Below are positions 8,638 to 20,342 of a stretch of DNA of 64,000 bases, piece by piece. The stretch covers positions 1 to 64,000 of the forward strand of contig CAMJHF010000002.1 in assembly GCA_946405435.1 (NCBI GenBank), in the 5' to 3' direction. A program made the position numbers and the translations under genes. Source of the stretch: an uncultured Bacteroidales bacterium (GTDB taxonomy: Bacteria; Bacteroidota; Bacteroidia; Bacteroidales; UBA932). Positions within the stretch are counted from its first letter, which is position 1. Each line of letters opens with the position of its first letter. Below the pieces are notes generated by a model that was not told the DNA's origin, made no database searches, and saw only the letters and a program-made list of their open reading frames with translations.

Positions 8638-8679
8638 CTTTCCCTTTTTTTGTGCCGTCAGGCACAAAAAAAGGGAAAG
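8638..8679. terminator. 19-bp perfect palindrome, bidirectional terminator
   Basis: The arms 8638-8656 and 8661-8679 are perfect reverse complements around the tetraloop GTCA. They include seven-base T and A runs, so the hairpin can end transcription from both sides: the queuosine run on the plus strand and the SRP RNA on the minus strand. It shares CTTTCCC with the closing stem of the SRP RNA. Confidence 0.8.
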
Positions 8680-8770
8680 CTTAGTACATCGCACCGCTAC
8701 AACCTCATACCCTTGCTGCCTTCCGGCCCTGGGGGAGTTTTGAGGGAGCTGGTCGTGTACGACTTTCCCG
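8666..8770 (-). ncRNA. ffs: Bacterial signal recognition particle RNA (4.5S, small type)
   Basis: Read on the minus strand, the sequence contains the conserved SRP RNA tip with GGCCGGAAGGCAGCAAGGG, including the GGAA tetraloop and the Ffh-binding symmetric and asymmetric loops, followed by GCGATGTACTAAGC. The 5' GGGAAAG (8769-8763) pairs with 3' CTTTCCC (8679-8673), closing a rod of about 98 nt that ends in seven U residues. Length and elements match the small Alu-less bacterial SRP RNA. Together with Ffh it targets nascent membrane proteins. Confidence 0.93.
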
Positions 8771-8773
8771 CTG

Positions 8774-8781
8774 CAAAGATA
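8774..8781 (-). promoter_or_regulatory. -7 element of the SRP RNA promoter
   Basis: On the minus strand TATCTTTG (8781-8774) lies a few bases upstream of the predicted RNA 5' end at about 8770. No clear -33 TTG is present at the expected distance; the promoter overlaps the cytidine deaminase stop region. Confidence 0.6.
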
Positions 8782-8789
8782 CAAAAAAA

Positions 8790-9263
8790 TCAGATACTGT
8801 CGAAAATCAACGGCAGAATATCATCGACTTTTTCGAATTTCCATATTTTTTTGCCTCCGACCATGATTACGCTCATGGGTTTTCCGGACTTGGCCTGGTA
8901 CTGGGCCATGACCTGGCGGCAGGCTCCGCAGGGAGTGGCCGGCTCATCGGTTATGCGCCCGTAGACACCCCCGGCGACGGCAATGCTCTGCATGTCCTTG
9001 TCGGGGTATTTTGCGCCGGCGGCGAACATCGCCGTGCGTTCTGCGCAAAGACCGGAAGGGAATGCGGCGTTCTCCTGATTTGCGCCGCGGACAATCTGTC
9101 CGTTGGACATCCTTACCGCTGCACCTACGTTGAAGTGTGAGTACGGCGCATAGGAGCCTTTCATGCCCTCGATGGCCGCGCAGGCCAGTTCGCGGTCTTC
9201 TGCGTTCAGCTCGTCAATGGAACTGAATTCTTGATAATTGATATTAATGCTTTGGTTCTGCAT
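8790..9263 (-). CDS. cdd: Cytidine deaminase
   Basis: This 157-residue protein matches the tetrameric Cdd type. The zinc-binding and catalytic motif is GLCAERTAMF (Cys ligand and general acid/base Glu). The second zinc motif TPCGACRQ supplies two Cys ligands. It deaminates cytidine and deoxycytidine to uridines for pyrimidine salvage. The start follows the stop of the phosphohexomutase gene by about 8 bases, so it is likely the last gene of the ftsE operon. Confidence 0.93.
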   Translation of the reverse strand: MQNQSININYQEFSSIDELNAEDRELACAAIEGMKGSYAPYSHFNVGAAVRMSNGQIVRGANQENAAFPSGLCAERTAMFAAGAKYPDKDMQSIAVAGGVYGRITDEPATPCGACRQVMAQYQAKSGKPMSVIMVGGKKIWKFEKVDDILPLIFDSI

Positions 9264-9271
9264 CAGTGTTA

Positions 9272-10933
9272 TTATGTGAATTGTTGTTTAAGTTGTTCAA
9301 TCTTGGCATCAGCATCGGCACCCTTGGCGCCGAAGTAGAACTTGATTTTGGGTTCGGTGCCGGAGGGCCGCACCGACACCACGTCACCGGCCTCGTCGAA
9401 GAACTGCAGCACGTTGGACTTGGGCTGGCCGGTCTTTTCCGGTTCCAGATAATCTACGACCTTCGTGACAGGGGAACCGCACAGTTCTGCGGGAGGATCG
9501 GTTCGGAGGCCGGACATGATTTCCTGAATCTCACGTGCGCCGCTGATTCCCTTGCGCACCAGGCTCACGAGACCTTCCTTGCGGTATCCGAATTCGGAAT
9601 AAACCTGCTGCATGAGCTGGTAAAGAGTGAGCCCGCGGTCGGCTGCCCATGCGGCGCATTCCGCTATCATCATGCATGTTACGGGTGCGTCCTTGTCGCG
9701 TACGAACTCGCCCACGTTGAAACCGTAGCTCTCTTCGCCTCCGCAGATGAACTCCCAGCCCTCGGCCTCTTTGCGCTTTACCACCGCGGCTATGTATTTG
9801 AATCCAGTAAGCACGTTGTACACAGGAACTCCGAAACTCTTGCAGATGTCCGTTATGAGCTCTGTGGTGACGATGGTCTTGACGACGTATTTTGTGCCGT
9901 CAAGCCTGCCCAGTTCTTTCCAGCGGGTGAGGATGTAGTAGGTGAGCATGGCCGCCGTCTGGTTGCCGTTGAAGAGTTCTATCCGCCCTTCGGGATTGCG
10001 GACGGCGATTCCCACCCTGTCTGCGTCGGGGTCGGTGCCGATGACGAGGTCCGCGCCGGTCTTCTCGGCCTTCTCTATTGCAAGGCGCAGTGCTGCGGGC
10101 TCTTCGGGGTTGGGGGAGACGACGGTGGGGAAGTTACCGTCTGAAATGTCCTGCTCGGGCACGTGGATGATGTTGCTGAATCCGCTGCGCTTCAGGATTT
10201 CGGGTACGAGGCGTACGCCGCAGCCGTGCAGGGGAGTATAGACTATCTTGATGTCGCCGTGCCTTGCGGCGGATTCGGGACTGAGCCTCAGGGAGAGCAG
10301 GTCGCGGAGGTACTGTTCATCCACATCGGCGCCTATGGCCTCTATCTCGCCGCACCTCAGGCCCGCCTGGAACTTGACCTGCGAAGGGTCGGTTATCTTG
10401 GCTACCTCTGCCACGATCTCGCCGTCCACGGGGGCCGTGACCTGGCCGCCGTCGGACCAGGAGACCTTGTATCCGTTGTACTCCTTGGGATTGTGGGATG
10501 CGGTTATCATTATGCCGGCCACGGCCTTTTTGAGCCTGACTGCATAGCTCATCTCGGGGGTGGGGCGGATGTTGTCGAATATGAAGACATGGATGCCGTT
10601 GGCGGAAAGCACTTCGGCGGCGATTTTGGCGAATTCCTTGCTTCCAAGACGCGAGTCATAGGAGATGACTACCTTGGGATCGTCGCAGCTGCAGTGCTGC
10701 AGGATGTAGTTTGCAAGCCCCTGGGTGGCCATGCCCACGGTGTATTTGTTCATGCGGTTGGTGCCGACTCCCATTATGCCGCGCAGACCGCCGGTGCCGA
10801 ATTCCAGGTTCTTGTAGAAGGCGTCTTCAAGTGCGGCGGGGTCTTCGCTGCGCAGTTTGAGTATCTGCATTTTCGTGGCCTGGTCGAAGTCTCCGTCCAG
10901 CCAGCTTTGTACTTTGGCTTCAAATTCTTTCAT
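9272..10933 (-). CDS. Phosphoglucomutase / phosphomannomutase family (PGM2-like phospho-sugar mutase)
   Basis: This 553-residue alpha-D-phosphohexomutase has the N-terminal FGTGGLRGIMG motif, the phosphoserine loop ITASHNP (Ser146), the metal loop GTDPDADRVG and a C-terminal RPSGTEPKIKFYF phosphate-binding motif. It interconverts sugar 1- and 6-phosphates; exact sugar preference is not readable. ATG 10933 overlaps the TGA of ftsE (ATGA) and is preferred over the ATG at 10945. It differs from the shorter GlmM-like mutase at 49783. Confidence 0.9.
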   Translation of the reverse strand: MKEFEAKVQSWLDGDFDQATKMQILKLRSEDPAALEDAFYKNLEFGTGGLRGIMGVGTNRMNKYTVGMATQGLANYILQHCSCDDPKVVISYDSRLGSKEFAKIAAEVLSANGIHVFIFDNIRPTPEMSYAVRLKKAVAGIMITASHNPKEYNGYKVSWSDGGQVTAPVDGEIVAEVAKITDPSQVKFQAGLRCGEIEAIGADVDEQYLRDLLSLRLSPESAARHGDIKIVYTPLHGCGVRLVPEILKRSGFSNIIHVPEQDISDGNFPTVVSPNPEEPAALRLAIEKAEKTGADLVIGTDPDADRVGIAVRNPEGRIELFNGNQTAAMLTYYILTRWKELGRLDGTKYVVKTIVTTELITDICKSFGVPVYNVLTGFKYIAAVVKRKEAEGWEFICGGEESYGFNVGEFVRDKDAPVTCMMIAECAAWAADRGLTLYQLMQQVYSEFGYRKEGLVSLVRKGISGAREIQEIMSGLRTDPPAELCGSPVTKVVDYLEPEKTGQPKSNVLQFFDEAGDVVSVRPSGTEPKIKFYFGAKGADADAKIEQLKQQFT

Positions 10934-11598
10934 ATTTCCTTGCAAGTTTCATTCTTGGTTTCGAAAACCCTTCCGGGGTATTTGTCTATGATCGAACGGT
11001 TGTGGGTGATCATGACGATGGCCGTGCCCTGCTCCTTGTTGATTTTCATGAGCAGCTGCAGGATGCCGTCGGCGGTTTCGGAGTCGAGGTTGCCAGTTGG
11101 CTCGTCGGCAATGATGACCTCGGGGGAGTTGAGGATGGCGCGGGCTATGGCCACGCGCTGCTGCTCGCCGCCGGACAGCTGGTGGGGCATCTTGTGGGCC
11201 TTGGTCTGCATGCCCACCGCCTCGAGAGCCTCGAGTATGCGCTTGTCCATGGCCTCGCGGTCTTTCCATCCGGTGGATTTGAGCACGAAGTCCAGGTTGG
11301 ACTCCACGCTGCGGTCCATCAGAAGCTGGAAGTCCTGGAACACGACTCCGAGGCGCCGGCGCAGGGCGGGGATCTCCTTGCGGCGCAGTTTGGCAAGATC
11401 GAATCCACAGACCTCTCCGCTGCCCTTTTCGAGGGGATTCTCGGCAATGATCGTACGGATGATAGAAGTCTTGCCGGTGCCTACTTTGCCTACGATGTAG
11501 ACGAGGTCGCCCTCCTTTACCTCCATGTTGAGTCCGTAAACCACTATGCTTTCGCCGCTGGTAATGTCGGCGTCCTTGAAAATTATGACATTTTTCAT
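10930..11598 (-). CDS. ftsE: FtsE-like ABC ATPase
   Basis: This 222-residue protein is a single ABC ATPase domain with Walker A GKVGTGKTS, signature LSGGEQQRVAIARA, Walker B VIIADEPTGNLD and switch His in MITHNR. The pattern fits FtsE, the cytoplasmic ATPase that with FtsX controls septal cell-wall hydrolases. No ftsX lies next to it here, which is common in Bacteroidetes, so another LolD-like role cannot be excluded. It is the first gene of an ftsE-phosphohexomutase-cdd run. Confidence 0.8.
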   Translation of the reverse strand: MKNVIIFKDADITSGESIVVYGLNMEVKEGDLVYIVGKVGTGKTSIIRTIIAENPLEKGSGEVCGFDLAKLRRKEIPALRRRLGVVFQDFQLLMDRSVESNLDFVLKSTGWKDREAMDKRILEALEAVGMQTKAHKMPHQLSGGEQQRVAIARAILNSPEVIIADEPTGNLDSETADGILQLLMKINKEQGTAIVMITHNRSIIDKYPGRVFETKNETCKEI

Positions 11599-11621
11599 AA
11601 AAAATCTGCCCTTATATTCTG

Positions 11622-11649
11622 CAAATATAACTTAAATTGAGTAAATTTG
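11622..11649. promoter_or_regulatory. Divergent promoter elements between ftsE and the TPR gene
   Basis: The minus-strand -7 element TATATTTG (11629-11622) would drive ftsE. The plus-strand element TAAATTTG (11642-11649) would drive the TPR gene starting at 11670. The -33 boxes are not clear. Confidence 0.5.
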
Positions 11650-11669
11650 TAAGTTAAAAACTGATTTTT

Positions 11670-14618
11670 ATGAGATTGAGACTAATTCTGGCAGCCATTC
11701 TGCTCTCAGCCGCCGTGTATGCGGCTCCCGATGAGCGTACCCAGATATACAGGGAGGCGGTCAACTTGTACAACAATGGCATGTACGAACGTGCTGCCAA
11801 CCTGCTGGACAAGATCCAGGGAGACCCTATGAGCGACGGATATGCGGTGCTCTGCGCGATCAAGATGCAAAGCGAGGGTTTCGAGCACAAACTTCAGGAA
11901 TACGAGAAGAACTGGCACAAGTCGGCCATATCCAATGTCATCGACTACGAATACGGCCTGGTGCTGTTCGACAGGGGGCGCTATGACGAAGCCTCCGGGC
12001 GCCTGAATGCGGTCGAGCGCAAGTACCTCGACCAGACCTGCTACCCCGAACTTGCCTTCAAGAAGGGATATTCCAATTTTATCCGGGGCAACTATTCCAC
12101 CGCCCGCAAGGAGTATATGGAGGTCGAGGCCCTGCCCATGTCGGACTACAAGGCTCCCGCCCGCTACTGTCTTGGCTACATGTCCTACTGCGAGAAGGAT
12201 TTCCCCACCGCGCAGAAATGGCTCGAGCTGTCCGTCACCGACCCCCGCTTCAGGGAACTGTCGTCGTTCTACCTCGTCGACTGCCGTTTCATGCAGAAAG
12301 ACTACGACTATGTCGTGACCAACGGCGTGTCGCTCTACAAAGAAGAACCCGGAGTGCGCAAGGCCCACCTGGCCAGGATAATCTCCGAGTCGTTCCTGGT
12401 CAAGGGCGACAAGGCCAAGGCCAAGGAATACTTCGCGGCCACATCCAAGGAGAACATGAACCGTTCCGACTATTTCTACGCCGGATCGGTACTCTATGCG
12501 GTCGAGGACTACAAAGGCGCGATAGCCAACTTCGAAAAGATGACCGAGCGCACCGATTCCCTCGGCCAGATAGCCAACTACCAGCTTGCCAACGCCTACC
12601 TCAACACCGGCAACAGCATTGCCGCAATGAATTCATTCAAGGCGGCTTCTGAGGTCGACTGGAGCCCGGTCATGAAGGAGGACGCCATGTTCAACTACGC
12701 CAAGCTGGCCTTCGACCTCAACAAAGATACTTCCGCATTCGCCAAGTACATAAATACTTACAATACTTCCAAGAGGGGAGACGAAATATACAACTACATG
12801 GCTCTTGCCTCCCTGTACAACCGTGACTACGCCGCGGCTGTTGAGGCTTACGACAAGATAGACGAACTTGACCGGAGCCAGCAGAGCAACTATGTCAAGG
12901 CCTACTATCTCCGTGGAGAGCAGCTGGTGGCCAGCGGCGCATACCGCGACGCCATCCCGTGCCTGAAGGCGGCGGCCTATTATCTTCCCAAGCAGGACCC
13001 TCTGGGCCAGCTAGCCCGCTACTGGCAGGCCGAGAGCAACTTCCGCTCCGAGAACTACGATGCCGCAGCTCAGCTTTTCGCCGAGCTCTACAATGCTTCC
13101 GCCCTTGACGGCCAGCCCGAAGGGGAGGCCCTTCCATACAACGTAGCCTTCTCCCACTTCAGGGCAGGCGACTATCCTGCTGCAGCCCGCTGGTTCGACA
13201 TCTATCTGTCCGAAAACGGCAAAACCTATAGGAATGACGCCCTTGTACGCCGCGGCGACTGCGACTTCGCCGCCCGCAACTATACCGGAGCCGTTGCATC
13301 CTACCGCAACGCCATCAAGGAAATCGGCGTCAAGGACGACCTCTATCCCTACTGCCAGCTGGCTATGTCCTACGGCCTCCTTGGGGACAAGAACGCCAAG
13401 GCGGACGTCCTGGGCTATGTCCTCCAGTCGGCCCCCGGCACCCCCATGTACGAAGAGGGCCTCTACGAGCTTGGTCGCGCCAACATGGACATTTCCGACA
13501 ACCGCAAGGCTCTGGAGGCTTTTACCCTGCTCAACGATTCGTCGACCGACCGTGAGACCAAGGCAAAGGCGCTTATCGGCATGGGCATGGTCAACCGCAA
13601 CATGTCCAATTACGACCGCGCGCTGACCTGCTATAAGGAAGTGGTCAGCCTGCTGCCCGGCAGCACCTATTCCGACGATGCCCTCTATGCCATAGAATCC
13701 ATCTACCAGGCCAAGCAGCAGCCCGAGAAGTATCTGGAATACCTCGAAAGCAACAACCTGGCGGCAGGCAAGAGTGATTCCGACAAGGAAGAGCTCTATT
13801 TCAATACCGCCGAGCAGCTGTTCCTCGCCGGCAATTATGTGCAAGCCGCATCTTCGCTGCAGAAATATCTCGATACTTATCCGGCAGGCACCCATACCGT
13901 CAACGCCCTGTTCTACCTGGCCGAGTCGTATTCGGCCCTGGGCAACAAAGAGAAGGCCTGCGACTATTATTCCCGTGTGGCCGATTCCGGCAGCCAGAGT
14001 TCCTTTACGGAAGCGTCGCTGCTCCATCTCGGCGACCTTTCCTACAGTCTGGAGAGCTACATCCGCGCTTACGACGCTTATTCAAAGCTCCGCACCAGCG
14101 CCAAGATGGACGAGAACCGCTACGCCGCGATGTGCGGCATGATGCGCTCCGCATTCAAGGCCCGCGATTATGAAAAGGCCATCGCCGCCGCCTCCGACGT
14201 GGCTGCTTCGCCCGCTTCCGAGGCCGGCACCATCCGCGAGGCCACTTACATCAAGGCAAAATCCTACATGGCCACCAGCCGCCGCGACGAGGCGCTTGCC
14301 ATGTTCCGCACCATAGCCTCCCAGCCTGCCACTCCCGAAGGCGCAGAGGCCCGCTACATGCTCATACAGGATGCATTTGACAGGGCCGACTACGACGCCG
14401 TGCAGAAGGGCGTATTCGACTTCTCCGACAAATCCGGCGGCCAGAACTACTGGCTGGCCCGCGCCTACCTCACCCTGGCCGACACATTCGTCCAGCTGGG
14501 CAAGACCGAGCAGGCGAAGGCCACCCTGGAGAGTATCCGCGACGGTTATACTCCCGAAAGGGCCGACGACGACATCCAGGATCTGGTGAGCAGCAGGCTT
14601 TACAAACTTAACAGCTAG
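11670..14618 (+). CDS. Exported large TPR-repeat protein
   Basis: This 982-residue protein has a signal peptide (hydrophobic stretch ILAAILLSAAVYA) followed almost entirely by tetratricopeptide-like helix pairs, with recurring patterns such as AVNLYNNGMYERAANLL and ALIGMGMVNRNMSNYDRAL. It is probably periplasmic and acts as a scaffold. A barrel gene starts six bases after its stop. Conserved TPR plus barrel pairs occur in Bacteroidetes, but no specific function is established from sequence. Confidence 0.8.
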   Translation: MRLRLILAAILLSAAVYAAPDERTQIYREAVNLYNNGMYERAANLLDKIQGDPMSDGYAVLCAIKMQSEGFEHKLQEYEKNWHKSAISNVIDYEYGLVLFDRGRYDEASGRLNAVERKYLDQTCYPELAFKKGYSNFIRGNYSTARKEYMEVEALPMSDYKAPARYCLGYMSYCEKDFPTAQKWLELSVTDPRFRELSSFYLVDCRFMQKDYDYVVTNGVSLYKEEPGVRKAHLARIISESFLVKGDKAKAKEYFAATSKENMNRSDYFYAGSVLYAVEDYKGAIANFEKMTERTDSLGQIANYQLANAYLNTGNSIAAMNSFKAASEVDWSPVMKEDAMFNYAKLAFDLNKDTSAFAKYINTYNTSKRGDEIYNYMALASLYNRDYAAAVEAYDKIDELDRSQQSNYVKAYYLRGEQLVASGAYRDAIPCLKAAAYYLPKQDPLGQLARYWQAESNFRSENYDAAAQLFAELYNASALDGQPEGEALPYNVAFSHFRAGDYPAAARWFDIYLSENGKTYRNDALVRRGDCDFAARNYTGAVASYRNAIKEIGVKDDLYPYCQLAMSYGLLGDKNAKADVLGYVLQSAPGTPMYEEGLYELGRANMDISDNRKALEAFTLLNDSSTDRETKAKALIGMGMVNRNMSNYDRALTCYKEVVSLLPGSTYSDDALYAIESIYQAKQQPEKYLEYLESNNLAAGKSDSDKEELYFNTAEQLFLAGNYVQAASSLQKYLDTYPAGTHTVNALFYLAESYSALGNKEKACDYYSRVADSGSQSSFTEASLLHLGDLSYSLESYIRAYDAYSKLRTSAKMDENRYAAMCGMMRSAFKARDYEKAIAAASDVAASPASEAGTIREATYIKAKSYMATSRRDEALAMFRTIASQPATPEGAEARYMLIQDAFDRADYDAVQKGVFDFSDKSGGQNYWLARAYLTLADTFVQLGKTEQAKATLESIRDGYTPERADDDIQDLVSSRLYKLNS

Positions 14619-14624
14619 AGCAGT

Positions 14625-16211
14625 ATGAAAAGACACTTTATATTCTTCGCCGCAGTTTTGCTGCCTCTCGGCATGCAGGCCCAGAACCTGAATCCGGAGG
14701 TGCAGGTCACCAATGAATACCAGACCCGCATGGGCGAGGTCGCCAAGCTCGGCCCGGCCATGAAGGTGCCCGATTCTTTGTACAAGTTCGATTATCATTT
14801 CGACTATTCCGTATTCGATTCTCCGTACAAGGGGGCGTACGAGTTCTCTCCGTATTCCGTGACCATCACTCCCGACGCACGACCTTATGACGGCCGCAGG
14901 CTGTACCTGCGCGGTGGTGCCGGATACACCTTCAGGCCCGAACTGGACCTGGTGTGGGCCGCGCTCGACCGCAAACGCTCCGCCGTCAATGTGTTCGCCT
15001 CCGGCAACGGTTTCTACGGCAATTACCGCCGCATCATTCCCGGTTCTTTCGAACTTTACAAGAATGTTTTCGACAAGGGGTGGAACTTCCGTACTGCCGT
15101 TGGGGCTGATGCCCGCTTCAATGTGGGCGACGTGGTCCTGAGGGCGGAAGCCGGATATGACGGGGTATATACCGGACATGATATTTTCCACCGCGACAAC
15201 TGCCACGCTCCTTATGTATCGGCCCGCGCCGGTTATGAGAAGCCCGGCTCGTTCGCCATCACTGGCGGATTGCAGTACAGATATGTGCACGACTGGCTCA
15301 ATGGCCAGGATCCCGTACAGGACAACGAGATTAGGTTCGAGGCAGGACTTACCCCCTTCATCTCCAATGAGTATCGTCTCATCGTGGATGCCAAGGGAAT
15401 GTACACGTCATTCTATTCAGCCTTCGAACTGCATCCCCACGCGCTTTTCCGCATGGGGAAGGTCGACTTTGACGCCGGCGCCCGCGTGGGCTGGTACACC
15501 GGCCAGGTGACTGCCCATCCTGCAATATCCGCCACGCTTCACCTGCTCAAGGACTACCTCGACATCTTCGCCGGTGCGGAAGGGCAGGATTACATGATGT
15601 CCTATTGGGATTACAAGAGCAGGGCACACCGCTACTTCGTCACATACGGCGAGCCTCGCCCTGTGCGTGAAATCGCCGACCTTTTCCTCGGATTCGGCGG
15701 CCATGCCGATTTTGGCCTTCAGTATGAACTCAAGGCCGGCTACCGTTTCATGAAGGATGCTCCGTTCTGGGCCGTAAGTGCAACCGGCGGAGAATGCCTG
15801 GCCTTCCAGGACTGCAATATCCTGCATGCCGACATGCTTGTCTCATGGGCTTCCGAGCGCATAAACCTGGACGGCGCCGTTCACTATGTCAACATTCCCG
15901 GCGGAGTGGACGAGGGAGTGTTCGCACCTTCTGCCGTAACAGCCACGGTCAAAGGCGGTTACAACTGGAACAAAAGGATTTACGCAGGTCTTTCGGTGGA
16001 CATGGGTTCTTCCCGCAAGGCTCTGGTTGGAATCAAATACCCCAGGATCCCGGGATTCGTGAACGTTGGCGTATGGGGAGAGTACAAATACAACCGCAAG
16101 GTCAGCTTCTGGCTCAAGGGCGACAACCTTCTCAACCACGACATCCGTCTCAGCCCGCTCATCAGCGAGTGCGGCCCGTCGGTAATAGTGGGCGCGAGCC
16201 TTAGTTTGTGA
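14625..16211 (+). CDS. Outer-membrane beta-barrel protein (TonB-receptor-like, plugless)
   Basis: This 528-residue protein has a signal peptide ending at MQAQ. The rest shows alternating amphipathic beta-strand patterns with many aromatic girdle residues and ends in a barrel-like strand (VIVGASLSL). No plug domain or TonB box is seen. It follows the TPR gene by six bases, so the two are probably co-expressed and may work together at the outer membrane. No substrate can be assigned. Confidence 0.7.
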   Translation: MKRHFIFFAAVLLPLGMQAQNLNPEVQVTNEYQTRMGEVAKLGPAMKVPDSLYKFDYHFDYSVFDSPYKGAYEFSPYSVTITPDARPYDGRRLYLRGGAGYTFRPELDLVWAALDRKRSAVNVFASGNGFYGNYRRIIPGSFELYKNVFDKGWNFRTAVGADARFNVGDVVLRAEAGYDGVYTGHDIFHRDNCHAPYVSARAGYEKPGSFAITGGLQYRYVHDWLNGQDPVQDNEIRFEAGLTPFISNEYRLIVDAKGMYTSFYSAFELHPHALFRMGKVDFDAGARVGWYTGQVTAHPAISATLHLLKDYLDIFAGAEGQDYMMSYWDYKSRAHRYFVTYGEPRPVREIADLFLGFGGHADFGLQYELKAGYRFMKDAPFWAVSATGGECLAFQDCNILHADMLVSWASERINLDGAVHYVNIPGGVDEGVFAPSAVTATVKGGYNWNKRIYAGLSVDMGSSRKALVGIKYPRIPGFVNVGVWGEYKYNRKVSFWLKGDNLLNHDIRLSPLISECGPSVIVGASLSL

Positions 16212-16220
16212 TTTTTTAAG

Positions 16221-16228
16221 TAAATTTG
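16221..16228 (+). promoter_or_regulatory. Possible gyrB promoter -7 element
   Basis: TAAATTTG at 16221-16228 lies 18 bases before gyrB ATG 16247, in an AT-rich gap. A TTTG at 16205-16208 is slightly too close for a standard -33 box. Confidence 0.45.
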
Positions 16229-16237
16229 CAGTTTTAA

Positions 16238-19521
<3,284 letters not shown>

Positions 19522-19523
19522 TT

Positions 19524-20342
19524 GTGAAAGAGGCATATTTCAAAGACAAGGTCATAATAGTTACCGGGGCCAGCTCCGGTATAGGGCTTGCCGCCTGCCG
19601 CCTGTTCGGAAGGCTGGGGGCAAAAGTGGTGATGGCCGCACGCTCTTTTGACAAGCTGTGCAGCCTGGCTCCGTCCGTGGCTCCGGAAGACCGTGTGCTT
19701 GCCGTGCGCTGCGACGTCAGCGACGAAAAGGACTGCAAGGACCTGGTGAAGTCGGCCGTGGACAGGTTCGGCCGCATCGACATCCTTGTCAACAATGCCG
19801 GACTGTCCATGCGCGCCATGTTCAAGGACCTGGACCTCAGCGTCATACACAAGCTGATGGACGTCAATTTCTGGGGCACCGTGAACTGCACCAAATATGC
19901 CCTTCCTTATCTTCTGGAGAGCAAGGGCCAGGTCGTAGGCGTCATAAGCATCGCCGGCTATTCCGCGCTGCCTGCACGCACCGGCTACAGTTCTTCGAAA
20001 TATGCCATAAGGGGATTCCTCGACACGCTCCGCATAGAGCACATCAAAGACGGCCTGGGCGTACTGGCGTTCGCCCCCGGTTATACTTCTTCGAATGTTC
20101 GCAATGCGGCGCTCACGGCCGACGGCTCCCCGCAGGGAGAAACGCCCCTCGACGAGGACAAGCTCATGAGTGCCGAAGACTGCGCGCTCCATCTTGCCCG
20201 CGGCCTTGAAAAGCGCAAGTCCGAGGTCATCTTGACCGGGCTCGGGCGTGCCACCGTGTGGGCGCACCGGCTTTTCCCCCGTTTGACAGACAAATTGACT
20301 TACAAATACATAGCACGTGAAACCGACAGTCCGTTCAAGTAG
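19524..20342 (+). CDS. Short-chain dehydrogenase, probable 3-ketosphinganine reductase
   Basis: This 272-residue SDR has the NAD(P)-binding TGASSGIG (14-21), NNAG (90-93), catalytic Ser142 and the YxxxK pair Tyr155/Lys159 in YSSSK. The GTG start at 19524 is two bases after the preceding stop. SDR enzymes of this shape next to a serine palmitoyltransferase are good candidates for reducing 3-ketosphinganine to sphinganine. This role comes from context, because SDR substrates cannot be read from sequence. The 3' end overlaps the next gene by 26 bases. Confidence 0.75.
   Translation: MKEAYFKDKVIIVTGASSGIGLAACRLFGRLGAKVVMAARSFDKLCSLAPSVAPEDRVLAVRCDVSDEKDCKDLVKSAVDRFGRIDILVNNAGLSMRAMFKDLDLSVIHKLMDVNFWGTVNCTKYALPYLLESKGQVVGVISIAGYSALPARTGYSSSKYAIRGFLDTLRIEHIKDGLGVLAFAPGYTSSNVRNAALTADGSPQGETPLDEDKLMSAEDCALHLARGLEKRKSEVILTGLGRATVWAHRLFPRLTDKLTYKYIARETDSPFK

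Noticed and set aside
8533..8964. ORFs across the SRP RNA region
   Set aside because: They run through the SRP RNA and its terminator, and have no homology or start context.
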